Source: Microbacterium laevaniformans
GTDB lineage: Bacteria; Actinomycetota; Actinomycetes; Actinomycetales; Microbacteriaceae
NCBI RefSeq assembly: GCF_016907555.1
Contig: NZ_JAFBCE010000001.1
Location: 186,001-250,000 of the forward strand
DNA length: 64,000 nt
Direction: 5' to 3'
In this document: piece after piece, positions 1 through 7,848 of the stretch
How the letters are laid out: each line of letters begins with the position of its first letter
Numbering within the stretch: the first letter of the stretch is position 1
Notes under the pieces: model-generated
Database searches by the model: none
The model's input: the letters and a program-made list of their open reading frames with translations, nothing else
Told to the model about the DNA's origin: nothing
Position numbers and translations under genes: made by a program

Positions 1-2489
1 GTCATCGCGACGGCCGGCGGTCCGCTCTCGAAATGGAGATGGGTGACGGCATCCGAGAGCTGTTCGAGCTGCGCCGTCACGCCGGCCAAGAACTCGACGA
101 GCGCATCGCGTCGACCGTTCTCGACGGCATCCAGCGCGGCGACATCGATGGCCGCGAGTTCCGTCTCGAGGTGATCGAGCAGGCGCTCCGCGCGGGTCGA
201 GCCCGTGGATGCCGGCATGGCGGCCAGATGCTCGCGCAGACGTGCGAGAGCGAACGCAAGCGAGCGGGGGTTGCTGTGATCGAGCAACAGCAGATCGAGC
301 ACGTCCGCCGCCCGCATCGATCCGCGGTAGCGCCGGCGGTGCGTCACGACGCTCTCGGCGGCCAGGAGCACCGCCTCCAAGACGCTCCGCTCGGCGCGGG
401 GAGCATGGCGTTCAGCCAGACCCGTCGCCAGCAGTTCGGACAGCTGAAGCCCGCGCTCGAGGAAGCGGCCCGCTTCGATCATGTGCCAGCCGGTGTCGCG
501 GATCATGTTCGCCGTGATGCCATACAGCGACAGCATGGCCGACAGCATCCGGCCCCCCGACTCCGCCGTCCGGTGCGGGTGCGCGGAGCCGCGCAGTGCA
601 CGGGTGGCGCGATCGATCGTCGCGAAGACCCGCCAGGTGTCACCGGAGAGCTGGTCGCGGACGCCTTCCATCGCCTCGCGCAGGCGCGCGATCGCGTGCG
701 CGGCCGAGCCGGGGCGGCGCACGTCCAGCAGCAGCGATCGGAACTCCGCCTCGGGGTCGAGCGAACGCATGCCGGCCAGGCGCCCGAGCACGTCCAACAG
801 CACGCGGGGGCTCTCGGCCAGCCGGCCCGCCACATAGGCGCGCGGCTGGTCGAGTTCGGTCTTCGCCGTCAACAGCAGCCGGAGCAGATCTTCCGCGCGC
901 TCCGCGTAGCGGCCGGTCCAGAACATGTCGGCGTGTGCGCGGGGAGCCAGCGGCGGGATGCTGCGGGCCGTGGGCGCGGGTGCGATCTCGGTCAGGTTCT
1001 GGTCGGGGTCGTCCTCCGACGCCTTCAGTACCCACACGTCCTTCGTCCGCGGCAGAGCGTCGGGGCTCTCCCGCACGGTCGCCAGACCCCCGACGAGCGG
1101 GCGGTACGCCGACCCGTAGCGCAACGCGAACGCGCGGAGCGTCAACGGCAGCGCGTCGATACGCGCACCGAGATCGTCGGTGCTCGACCAGACCGGGGTT
1201 TGCGAGAGCGGCAGCAGGTCCTGCCCGACGAACCGGTGCGGAGCCGACTGGACTCGCGCGATCAGGTCGTCGGCCGACATCTCGCTGAACGCCTTGCGCG
1301 GTTCGTCGATCGTGCGCACGATGAGACCGCGGTCGCCCGCGCGCAGGCGGGACAGGACGCTGTCGCGGGCCTTCGGCTCGCCGCACCACACGGTCGGCAC
1401 CGATGGGATGCGCAGCTGCTCGCCGAGCAGGTATTCGCACGCCGCCGGAAGGTAGGGGAGCAGCCCCGGGTTCTCCAGCACGCCGGCTCCGAGGCCGTTC
1501 ACCAGGCGCACATGGCCGCGGCGTACGGCCTCACTCAGCCCGGCGACGCCCAGCCGCGAGTCGCCGCGAAGTTCCAAGGGGTCGCACCACGCGGCATCCA
1601 CTCTCCGGATGATGACGTCGATGCGGTCGGCGGGACGGGTGCGGGGCCAGCCGGCGGGCTTCATCCAGACGAACCCGTCGCGGACGACGAGGTCGCTGCC
1701 CTGCACGAGGGGGAAACCGAGCGCGCTTGCCAGGAAGGCCTGGTCGAACGCCGTCTCGCTGAGGGTTCCGGGGGAGAGGATCACGACGCGGGGATCGTCG
1801 ATCTCAGCCGGCACCGACGACAGCAGCGCCGCGCGCAGCGCCGAGAAGTACGGATCGATGCGGTGGAGGTTCTCCTCCTGGAACAGGTCCGGCAGCACCT
1901 GCGAGATCACCCGACGGTTCTCCGCGGCGAAGCCCAGGCCCGACGGTGCTTGCACGCGGTCGGCGAGGACGTGCCATTCGCCCTCGGCGTCGCGCCCGAG
2001 ATCAGTGGCGGCGAGCAGCAGGGGGTGAGGGTCCACGGCGCTGGCGCGCGCCAACGGTCGAGTGAAACCGGAGTGGCCGAACACGACGGCCGACGGCACG
2101 ATGCCTTCGCGCATCAGGTTCTGCGGCCCGTACAGGTCGACGAGCAGCGCGTTCAGCAGCTCCGCGCGCTGCGCGAGGCCCACCTCCAACGGCGACCAGC
2201 CGGCCGCGTCGAACACGAACGGCACCGGATCGAGCTGCCAGGGCTGCGGTCCGGAGTCGCCGCGCAGGTACGAGACGCCGTCGTCCGCGAGGAAACGGGC
2301 GATCTCGCCGTCGACGCGCTGCAGATCCTCGCCGGTGAGGCTCAAGGCGTGCGCCGCCAGCGCCTTCCACCCGGGGCGCAGCGAGCCGTCGGCATCCACG
2401 AACTCGTCGTAGCGAACCGCCTCGGCCGACGGCGACAAGGGCAGCGTCGGCTGCGACACCGTCGCGGCATAGTCGCGCAACACACTCAC
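1..2489 (-). CDS. Circularly permuted ATP-grasp / alpha-E domain fusion protein (partial)
   Basis: About 829 codons are present; the reading frame is open through base 1, so the C-terminus lies outside the window. Start GTG at 2489 (first residues MSVLRDYAATV). The N-terminal half is a circularly permuted type-2 ATP-grasp (DUF404/DUF407) domain, with the family hallmark DRVQAPSGLGFAAENRR near residue 175. From about residue 515 the alpha-E (DUF403) domain begins, with FWTGRYAERAEDLLRLL. Relatives are found beside transglutaminase-like genes and are thought to make peptide-like bonds; the exact reaction is unknown. Here the two domains, often separate genes, are fused. It diverges from the acetyltransferase gene with only about 47 bp between starts. 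The family call is firm, the function is inference. Confidence 0.9.
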   Translation of the reverse strand, partial: MSVLRDYAATVSQPTLPLSPSAEAVRYDEFVDADGSLRPGWKALAAHALSLTGEDLQRVDGEIARFLADDGVSYLRGDSGPQPWQLDPVPFVFDAAGWSPLEVGLAQRAELLNALLVDLYGPQNLMREGIVPSAVVFGHSGFTRPLARASAVDPHPLLLAATDLGRDAEGEWHVLADRVQAPSGLGFAAENRRVISQVLPDLFQEENLHRIDPYFSALRAALLSSVPAEIDDPRVVILSPGTLSETAFDQAFLASALGFPLVQGSDLVVRDGFVWMKPAGWPRTRPADRIDVIIRRVDAAWCDPLELRGDSRLGVAGLSEAVRRGHVRLVNGLGAGVLENPGLLPYLPAACEYLLGEQLRIPSVPTVWCGEPKARDSVLSRLRAGDRGLIVRTIDEPRKAFSEMSADDLIARVQSAPHRFVGQDLLPLSQTPVWSSTDDLGARIDALPLTLRAFALRYGSAYRPLVGGLATVRESPDALPRTKDVWVLKASEDDPDQNLTEIAPAPTARSIPPLAPRAHADMFWTGRYAERAEDLLRLLLTAKTELDQPRAYVAGRLAESPRVLLDVLGRLAGMRSLDPEAEFRSLLLDVRRPGSAAHAIARLREAMEGVRDQLSGDTWRVFATIDRATRALRGSAHPHRTAESGGRMLSAMLSLYGITANMIRDTGWHMIEAGRFLERGLQLSELLATGLAERHAPRAERSVLEAVLLAAESVVTHRRRYRGSMRAADVLDLLLLDHSNPRSLAFALARLREHLAAMPASTGSTRAERLLDHLETELAAIDVAALDAVENGRRDALVEFLAGVTAQLEQLSDAVTHLHFESGPPAVAM

Positions 2490-2536
2490 GGCGAAGTCCT
2501 TCCCGGCTCCAGCGTAGGGGGCAATACAGTGGATCG

Positions 2537-3070
2537 GTGACCCTTGCCGACCCCACCGAAGGCACCAGCCCGGCCCGCCCCGTCGTCCGGCCCGCGCGGA
2601 CCTCGGATGTCCGCGGCATCCTCACCCTTCTCGAGCCGTGGGTGCAGCGGCGGATCCTCCTCGGCAAGGAGATCGTCACCCTGTACGAATCGGTGCAGGA
2701 GTTCGTCGTCGCCGAGCAGGACGGCGAGCTCATCGGCTGCGGCGCCCTGCACGTGATGTGGGAGGACCTGGGCGAGATTCGCACGCTCATCGTCGCGGAG
2801 GACTGGCTGCATCACGGTGTCGGCGGCGCGATCGTGACGCAGCTGGAGGCCCGCGCGATCGACCTCGGTCTGTCGCGGCTGTTCTGTCTCACCTTCGAGG
2901 TCGACTTCTTCCGTCGTCGCGGTTTCACGCCCATCGGTGAGCAGGTCGTCGACCCCGACGTGTATTCGCAGCTGCTGCGCAGCCCCGACGAGGGTGTCGC
3001 GGAGTTCCTCGACCTCGCGCACGTCAAGCCGAACACGCTCGGCAATACGCGCATGCTGAAGAACCTCTGA
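2537..3070 (+). CDS. argA: Amino-acid N-acetyltransferase, short ArgA type (GNAT)
   Basis: A 177-residue single-domain GNAT enzyme that probably acetylates glutamate with acetyl-CoA as the first step of arginine biosynthesis. It resembles the stand-alone short N-acetylglutamate synthases of actinobacteria (the Rv2747 type), which lack the kinase-like domain of classical ArgA. The acetyl-CoA motif is visible at about residues 80-97 (RTLIVAEDWLHHGVGGAIV), and FFRRRGF occurs near residue 128. Start GTG at 2537, close behind the divergent ATP-grasp gene. No other arg gene is nearby, as is common for this stand-alone form. An alternative is a GNAT acting on another amino acid. Confidence 0.85.
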   Translation: MTLADPTEGTSPARPVVRPARTSDVRGILTLLEPWVQRRILLGKEIVTLYESVQEFVVAEQDGELIGCGALHVMWEDLGEIRTLIVAEDWLHHGVGGAIVTQLEARAIDLGLSRLFCLTFEVDFFRRRGFTPIGEQVVDPDVYSQLLRSPDEGVAEFLDLAHVKPNTLGNTRMLKNL

Positions 3071-3121
3071 GCCCCGCGCGCCCCGGCAGGAGACGGGGAT
3101 GCCGCGCCCTAGCCTGGAGGA

Positions 3122-3805
3122 GTGAGCACCCCGACGCGCCGTTCGCGACGCCCCAGCCCCGCCGTCTACCGGCGCCGCCGGCTCGTCGCCGTGCTGATCG
3201 TCCTCGTCATCATCGCGGCGATCGTCCTCGCGATCTGGCAGCCGTGGCGCGGGTCACAGGCTGCCGTGCCCGCATCGAGCCCGTCGGTCACCACGCCCGT
3301 CGCGTCGGCGTCGACTCCTCCCGCGTCGGCGGCGCCCGCGGAAGCCTCAGCGGCGCCGGTGGCACCGAACCCCACCTCCGACGCGTCGGGGACGGCGCCC
3401 ACGGTTGCGGCGTGTTCGACTGCGGCCATCTCGGTGCAGGCGGTCACTGATCAGGACGTGTACAGCGCCGGCGAGCTGCCCAAACTGTCGATCACGCTCT
3501 CGAACACATCGGGTGCGCCGTGCCTGATCAACGTGGGAACCGCCACACAGTCGTTCGTGATCACCAGCGGCACCGACACGTGGTGGCGCTCGACCGACTG
3601 CCAGTCGGAGTCGAGCGATCAGGTCGTTCAGCTGGCAGCGGGCCAGACGGTCTCGAGCGTGACGCCGCTGCAGTGGGACCGCACGCGATCGTCGGTCGAC
3701 ACCTGCGGATCGTCGCGGCCGCAGGCCTCGCCCGGCTATTACCACCTGTCGGTCTCGATCGGCGGCATCCAGGCGGCGGACACGAAGGTATTCGAACTGC
3801 GCTGA
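3122..3805 (+). CDS. Membrane-anchored orphan protein with Ala/Ser/Pro linker
   Basis: A 227-residue protein starting at GTG 3122, preceded by a strong GGAGG. A basic N-terminus (RRSRRPSPAVYRRRR) precedes one hydrophobic segment at about residues 22-40, so the protein should be anchored with its C-terminus outside. Residues about 45-95 are a low-complexity Ala/Ser/Pro/Val linker. The extracellular part (about 97-227) looks like a beta-sandwich: it has repeated hydrophobic strands, several Cys residues, and phrases such as LSNTSGAPCLINVG that recall the intermediate-filament/CARDB-like folds of actinobacterial surface proteins. No function is recognised. Confidence 0.75.
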   Translation: MSTPTRRSRRPSPAVYRRRRLVAVLIVLVIIAAIVLAIWQPWRGSQAAVPASSPSVTTPVASASTPPASAAPAEASAAPVAPNPTSDASGTAPTVAACSTAAISVQAVTDQDVYSAGELPKLSITLSNTSGAPCLINVGTATQSFVITSGTDTWWRSTDCQSESSDQVVQLAAGQTVSSVTPLQWDRTRSSVDTCGSSRPQASPGYYHLSVSIGGIQAADTKVFELR

Positions 3806-3825
3806 ACCCGTGTTCTTGCCCGTCG

Positions 3826-3849
3826 GCGATATCTAGATAGCGATATATC
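3826..3849. promoter_or_regulatory. AT-rich palindromic patch, possible operator
   Basis: A low-GC patch in an otherwise GC-rich region. It contains the 10-bp perfect palindrome TATCTAGATA (3830-3839), the palindrome GATATATC (3842-3849), and GCGATAT repeated at 3826 and 3840. Sites of this kind are typical of PadR-type or other winged-helix repressors, but no such regulator gene is adjacent. It lies about 55 bp upstream of the -10 box of the small RNA gene, so it could control that RNA. This is inference only. Confidence 0.35.
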
Positions 3850-3904
3850 TCTGACTCTGGGGGATTTCTCATCTGAGAGCGTCCCTGCACGCCGCGGGCG
3901 CGGC

Positions 3905-3910
3905 TACCCT
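3905..3910 (+). promoter_or_regulatory. -10 box of the small RNA gene
   Basis: TACCCT fits the actinobacterial TANNNT -10 pattern and sits 7-8 bp before the likely first base of the C-rich RNA (A3918/G3919). No good -35 is visible about 17 bp upstream. Confidence 0.45.
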
Positions 3911-3917
3911 TGTTTTT

Positions 3918-4060
3918 AGCTCTCGTGGTGAGCCACCGTCGCCCCCAACGGCGGTCGTCGTGTCACCCCCAAGACCGGCGTTCGGCAGATTGCCCGATGA
4001 GCCCAGGCCCTCTCGATCCTCCCAGCCCCCAATGTGGGGATCGAGAGGGCCCGCCTTTTC
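3918..4060 (+). ncRNA. Probable 6C-type small RNA with two C-rich hairpin loops
   Basis: This spacer holds no plausible protein gene but two strong hairpins with cytosine-rich loops, the signature of the actinobacterial 6C RNA. Hairpin 1 has the stem ACCGTCG (3935-3941) pairing with CGGCGGT (3949-3955) and the loop CCCCCAA. Hairpin 2 has a 16-bp stem (4006-4021 with 4036-4051, one G-U pair) and the loop CCAGCCCCCAATGT, followed by the T-rich CGCCTTTTCT, so it doubles as a terminator. A third CCCCC run lies between them near 3966-3970. In other actinobacteria 6C RNAs bind G-rich mRNA sites and affect division and metal-related genes. The loops here have five consecutive Cs rather than six, so a covariance-model search would be needed for certainty. 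Confidence 0.6.
4006..4060 (+). terminator. Rho-independent terminator (second hairpin of the C-rich RNA)
   Basis: A 16-bp GC-rich stem (4006-4021 / 4036-4051) with a 14-nt C-rich loop, followed by CTTTTCT. It ends the preceding small RNA and probably insulates the gene starting at 4134. Confidence 0.7.
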
Positions 4061-4133
4061 TGGCCGGGGTCCGTGATGTCGCGCGCGGCCGGCGAGCCGC
4101 CGCGGCGTGCGAGGCCCCTCGTATGCTGGAGGG

Positions 4134-4541
4134 ATGGCCGGGAAGAAGCGCGCGAAGACTCCGCTCGAATTCCGCAACACGCAGCTCGCGGATGCCCTGC
4201 AGACGCAGGACATGGCCGCGCTGGCGTTCGCCCTGCGGCACGGTCCGACGGTGGTCCCCCTCCTGCGGCCGGGGCAGCGCGACGATCCGCGCGACACCGG
4301 CGAGGTCTGGACGTACCGCGACTCGAACACCGGCGACATCGCGCTGCTGCTGTTCAGCGATGCCGCGAACAAGCCCGCCGCTCTTCCCCCAGCCGTCGCG
4401 CTGCAGTCGCCCGACTGGCTGCGCGCCTTCCTCACGGCTCACGAATCCGAGATCACCACGGTGTTCTTCGACATCGCGGGACCGCACGCGATGCAGGCTG
4501 CCCCGGCGGATCTGCTGGCGGCGCTCGCGGTCGAAGCCTGA
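4134..4541 (+). CDS. Orphan cytosolic protein, weakly SseB-like
   Basis: A 135-residue protein. ATG 4134 is chosen because GGAGG lies directly upstream; an upstream in-frame ATG at 4107 lacks a ribosome site. The N-terminus is basic (MAGKKRAKTPLEF). The rest has no signal peptide or membrane segment. The order of elements (LADALQTQDMAALAFAL, VVPLL, then IALLLFSD and a C-terminal AAPADLLAAL) is reminiscent of SseB N-terminal domains, but the similarity is too weak to name it. It converges on radA, with a paired inverted repeat in the 117-bp spacer. Confidence 0.65.
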   Translation: MAGKKRAKTPLEFRNTQLADALQTQDMAALAFALRHGPTVVPLLRPGQRDDPRDTGEVWTYRDSNTGDIALLLFSDAANKPAALPPAVALQSPDWLRAFLTAHESEITTVFFDIAGPHAMQAAPADLLAALAVEA

Positions 4542-4566
4542 CGCGCGTCGCGGCGGCCGGTGCGGG

Positions 4567-4651
4567 CGTTTCGACTCGGACGCTGCGCGCGCTCGCTCAA
4601 CGACAGATGGATACCCCCCGGGCGTTGAGCGAGCGCAGCGAGTCGAAACGC
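4567..4651. repeat. Paired inverted copies of dispersed repeat R1 between convergent genes
   Basis: Copy one (4567-4604) is a slightly degraded form of GTTTCGACTCGCTGCGC followed by GCTCGCTCAACG. Copy two (4622-4651) is the same sequence inverted, with core GAGCGAGCGCAGCGAGTCGA. The pair can fold into one long hairpin and could act as a bidirectional terminator between the gene ending at 4541 and radA. Other copies of R1 occur near 12.4, 15.4, 19.5 and 30.6 kb. Confidence 0.8.
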
Positions 4652-4658
4652 GGTGCGA

Positions 4659-6014
4659 TCAGAAGTCGGGGCGGTCGCCCGGTTCGACGGGATGGCGTTG
4701 TGCGAGGTCACGCAGGGCGCCGCGCAGGTCGCGGGATGCCGTGTCGACGACGGATCGGTAGCCGACCCGGTTCGCCTCGTTGCGGCGCTGCTCATGGGAG
4801 GTGACCGCTCGCACTTCGCCGGCGAGGCTCAGCTCGCCGATGGCGACCAGCCCCTTCGGGGTGGCGCGCCCCGTGATCGCGCTCGCGACGGCGAGGGCGA
4901 TGGCGAGGTCGGCGGCCGGCTCGATCAGGCGCACGCCGCCGACGGTGGAGACGTAGACGTCCTGGTCGGACACCCGGATGCCGGCGCGCTTCTCCAGCAC
5001 CGCGAGCACCATCGCCACGCGCGCGCCGTCGACGCCGCTGACGATGCGTCGTGGGTTCGGTCCCGAGCCGGGCAGCGTGAGCGCCTGCACTTCGACCGGC
5101 AGGGCGCGGCGCCCCTCCATGGCGATCGTCACACAGGTGCCGGGTTCGCGTGACCCGTGGCCCAGGAACAGGGCGCTCGGGTCGGGCACCTCGGCGATGC
5201 CGCTACTGGTCTGCTCGAAGCAGCCGACCTCGTCGGTCGCACCGAACCTGTTCTTCAGGGCGCGGACGAAACGCAGCGCGGTCTGCCGATCGCCCTCGAA
5301 GTGGCACACGACATCGACCAGGTGCTCCAACACGCGCGGCCCCGCGACCTGCCCGTCTTTCGTGACGTGGCCGACGATGATGACCGGAAGATCGCGTTCC
5401 TTCGCCACGCGGATGAGCGTCGACGCCACCTCGCGCACCTGGCTGGGATGCCCCGGGGCTCCGTCGACGAGGCTGGAGGCGACCGTCTGCACCGAGTCGA
5501 CGATCAACAGCTCGGGACGTGTGTCGTCGACGTGGCCCAGGATGGTCGCGAGGTCGGTCTCGCTCGCGAGATAGAGCTCGTCGTGGAGGGCCCCCGTGCG
5601 CTCAGCGCGCAACCGCACCTGTCCGAGCGATTCCTCGGCGCTGACGTACAGTACGCGCCGACCGGCCCGGGCGGTCTGTGCGGCGACCTCGAGCAGCAGC
5701 GTCGACTTTCCGACGCCGGGCTCGCCGGACAGCAGGATCGCCGCTCCCGGCACGAGCCCACCGCCCAGCACGCGGTCGAACTCGCCGACGCCGGTGGTCC
5801 GTCGCGGTGTCTCGCGGGTGTCGATCGAGGTGATGGGGCGCGCCGCACGGGTGGGAGTGAGCGGCGCCACCGCGTGCACCGGAGCCGACGACACCGCCTC
5901 GACCACCGTTCCCCACTGCTGGCACTCGCCGCACCGCCCGACCCACTTCGCGCTCGTCCAGCCGCACTCCGTGCAGCGGTACGCGCTCGTGGTCGCGGTG
6001 CGCTTGGATGCCAT
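4659..6014 (-). CDS. radA: DNA repair protein RadA
   Basis: A 451-residue RecA-like ATPase that drives branch migration during recombinational repair. It has the full RadA architecture: an N-terminal four-cysteine zinc finger (CTECG ... CGEC, about residues 15-33), Walker A GEPGVGKST near residue 99, the RadA-specific KNRFGATDEVG motif near residue 257, and a C-terminal Lon-protease-like domain. Length matches the family. Start ATG 6014. Lies alone on its strand, convergent with the gene at 4134 and just upstream of ldh's 3' end. Confidence 0.97.
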   Translation of the reverse strand: MASKRTATTSAYRCTECGWTSAKWVGRCGECQQWGTVVEAVSSAPVHAVAPLTPTRAARPITSIDTRETPRRTTGVGEFDRVLGGGLVPGAAILLSGEPGVGKSTLLLEVAAQTARAGRRVLYVSAEESLGQVRLRAERTGALHDELYLASETDLATILGHVDDTRPELLIVDSVQTVASSLVDGAPGHPSQVREVASTLIRVAKERDLPVIIVGHVTKDGQVAGPRVLEHLVDVVCHFEGDRQTALRFVRALKNRFGATDEVGCFEQTSSGIAEVPDPSALFLGHGSREPGTCVTIAMEGRRALPVEVQALTLPGSGPNPRRIVSGVDGARVAMVLAVLEKRAGIRVSDQDVYVSTVGGVRLIEPAADLAIALAVASAITGRATPKGLVAIGELSLAGEVRAVTSHEQRRNEANRVGYRSVVDTASRDLRGALRDLAQRHPVEPGDRPDF

Positions 6015-6076
6015 GCATTCAGGCTAGTCGCGGCATCCGACAGTGGCGTCGGGCGCCCCGCGGGCGGGGCGAACGA

Positions 6077-7030
6077 TCAGCGCAGGGAATCGGCGACCTC
6101 GCGGAGCGCATCGGCCGAGCGACGGAACAGGCCGAGCTCGTGGCCGGAGAACGACGTCTCGCGGATCGGCACGGCGCCGGCGGCCGAGACGACCGCGGGC
6201 ACCGACAGGGCGACACCGCTGACGCCGTGGAAGTCGTCGAGCACCGCCGAGACCGGCATGACCGCGTGCTCGTCGTCGAGGATCGCCTCGACGATGCGGG
6301 CGCTGGACAGGCCGATGGCGTAGTTGGTCGCTCCCTTGCCCTGGATGACCTTGTAAGCGGCATCCCGCACGTCGACGGCGATCTGGTCGAGCTCCTCGAC
6401 CGTGAACTTCGGCTGGCCGTCGAGCGGCTGCCAGTCGAGGATCGGGACGTTGCCGACAGTCGCGTGCGACCACAGCGGGAACTCGGTGTCGCCGTGCTCG
6501 CCCACGATGTAGGCGTGCACGCTGGAGATGGAGACGCCCGCGCGCTGCGCGATCTTCCAGCGCAGGCGCGAGGTGTCCAGCACGGTGCCGGACGCGAAGA
6601 TCCGCTCGTAGGGCAGGCCGGTGGCCTCTTGCGCGAGCACCGTCAGCACATCGCACGGGTTCGTGACGATGACGAACGTGGCATCGGGGGCGACGTCGAG
6701 CAGCTGCGGCATCATCGACTTGAGGATGTTGGCGTTGACGCCGGCCAGCTCGATGCGCGTCTGGCCGGGTTTCTGCTTCGCGCCGGCGGTGATCACGACG
6801 ACGTGCGAGCCCTTCGCGACCGAGATGTCGGCACCGCCGATGATGTCGCTCGACCCGGTGAACTGGGCGCCGTGGGCGAGATCGAGCACCTCGGCCTCGG
6901 TCTTCTCGGCGGCGATGTCGTAGAGGGCGACGTGGCGCGCGGAGCCGCGGATGAGGGCCGCGTAGGCCACGGACGATCCGACCGCTCCTGCGCCGACGAC
7001 GGTCAGTTTCGAGTTCTCGATCACGCTCAT
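6077..7030 (-). CDS. ldh: L-lactate dehydrogenase
   Basis: A 317-residue NAD-dependent dehydrogenase interconverting pyruvate and L-lactate. Visible features: the Rossmann motif GAGAVGSS near residue 13; AGAKQKPGQTRIEL, whose Gln after Lys is the pyruvate-selecting residue that separates lactate from malate dehydrogenases; and the catalytic histidine in GEHGDTEFPLWS near residue 180. Start ATG 7030. A 62-bp gap separates it from the radA start on the same strand. It diverges from the DUF899 gene. Confidence 0.96.
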   Translation of the reverse strand: MSVIENSKLTVVGAGAVGSSVAYAALIRGSARHVALYDIAAEKTEAEVLDLAHGAQFTGSSDIIGGADISVAKGSHVVVITAGAKQKPGQTRIELAGVNANILKSMMPQLLDVAPDATFVIVTNPCDVLTVLAQEATGLPYERIFASGTVLDTSRLRWKIAQRAGVSISSVHAYIVGEHGDTEFPLWSHATVGNVPILDWQPLDGQPKFTVEELDQIAVDVRDAAYKVIQGKGATNYAIGLSSARIVEAILDDEHAVMPVSAVLDDFHGVSGVALSVPAVVSAAGAVPIRETSFSGHELGLFRRSADALREVADSLR

Positions 7031-7143
7031 GGCTCCAGTCTGACAGGCCGGGGGATGCCGCGGCCACCGCGTGCAGCAGCCGTGCGAAACCGTGGCGTGC
7101 AGGGGGTCTTGCGGCCGGCATCCGAGGGGCGAACGATGGCCGC

Positions 7144-7848
7144 ATGACGGAAGATGCCCCTGCGCTGCCCCCGGTGGTCGATCTCGAGACGTGGCGACGC
7201 GAGTTGGCCGCTCTGCGCGTGCGCGAGAAGGCGGCCACGCGCGAGCTCGACGCGATCGCGGCCCAGCGGCGGCGCCTGCCGATGGTCGAGCTGCCCGCCT
7301 ACGTTCTCGAGGGTCCCGACGGTCCCGTGCGGCTCGTCGACCTCTTCGGCGACAGGCGGCAGTTGATCGTCTACAGCCACATGTGGACGGACGGGAAGCA
7401 GTGGCAGTGTCCGGGCTGTACGGGTTGGACGGCCCAGTTCACGCGGCTGGAGTTCCTCGACGACTACGACGCGCGGTTCGTCATCGTGACGCAGGGACCC
7501 ATCGATGAGGCGCTCGCCTACAAGGAGCGGGTCGGCAATCGCATGGACTGGTATTCGACGGCGCACAGTCCGTTCGGGGTCGACATGGGGGCGCCGCCGG
7601 ACGCGGGGTTCGCGGTCAACGTGTTCCTGCGCGACGGCGAGAAGGTGTACCGCACGTGGCACACCGACGGGCGCGGCACCGAGCAACTCGGGCACCTCCA
7701 CGGCCTCGTCGATGTGCTGCCTTACGGGCGCCAGGAGGCGTGGGAGGATTCGCCGCCAGGGTGGCCGCAGCATCCGACGTACGAGGGCGGCATCGGGTCG
7801 GCCGGCATTGCAGCGCTCTACGGGCCGGGAGGATCCGCGGCCGGCTGA
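7144..7848 (+). CDS. DUF899 thioredoxin-like protein
   Basis: A 234-residue member of the DUF899 family, which adopts a thioredoxin-like fold. The characteristic segment is YSHMWTDGKQWQCPGCTGW near residues 78-96, with a CPGC motif in the position of a redox-active CXXC. The N-terminus (VDLETWRRELAALRVREKA) also matches the family. Relatives are thought to be thiol-dependent oxidoreductases, but the substrate is unknown. Its 3' end overlaps the convergent MFS transporter gene by 31 bp. Confidence 0.88.
   Translation: MTEDAPALPPVVDLETWRRELAALRVREKAATRELDAIAAQRRRLPMVELPAYVLEGPDGPVRLVDLFGDRRQLIVYSHMWTDGKQWQCPGCTGWTAQFTRLEFLDDYDARFVIVTQGPIDEALAYKERVGNRMDWYSTAHSPFGVDMGAPPDAGFAVNVFLRDGEKVYRTWHTDGRGTEQLGHLHGLVDVLPYGRQEAWEDSPPGWPQHPTYEGGIGSAGIAALYGPGGSAAG

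Noticed and set aside
33..2540. 835-residue open frame on the + strand
   Set aside because: It is the mirror of the ATP-grasp/alpha-E gene on the - strand. Its translation is low-complexity (Arg/Gln/His-rich) with no domain, while the opposite frame shows clear family motifs.
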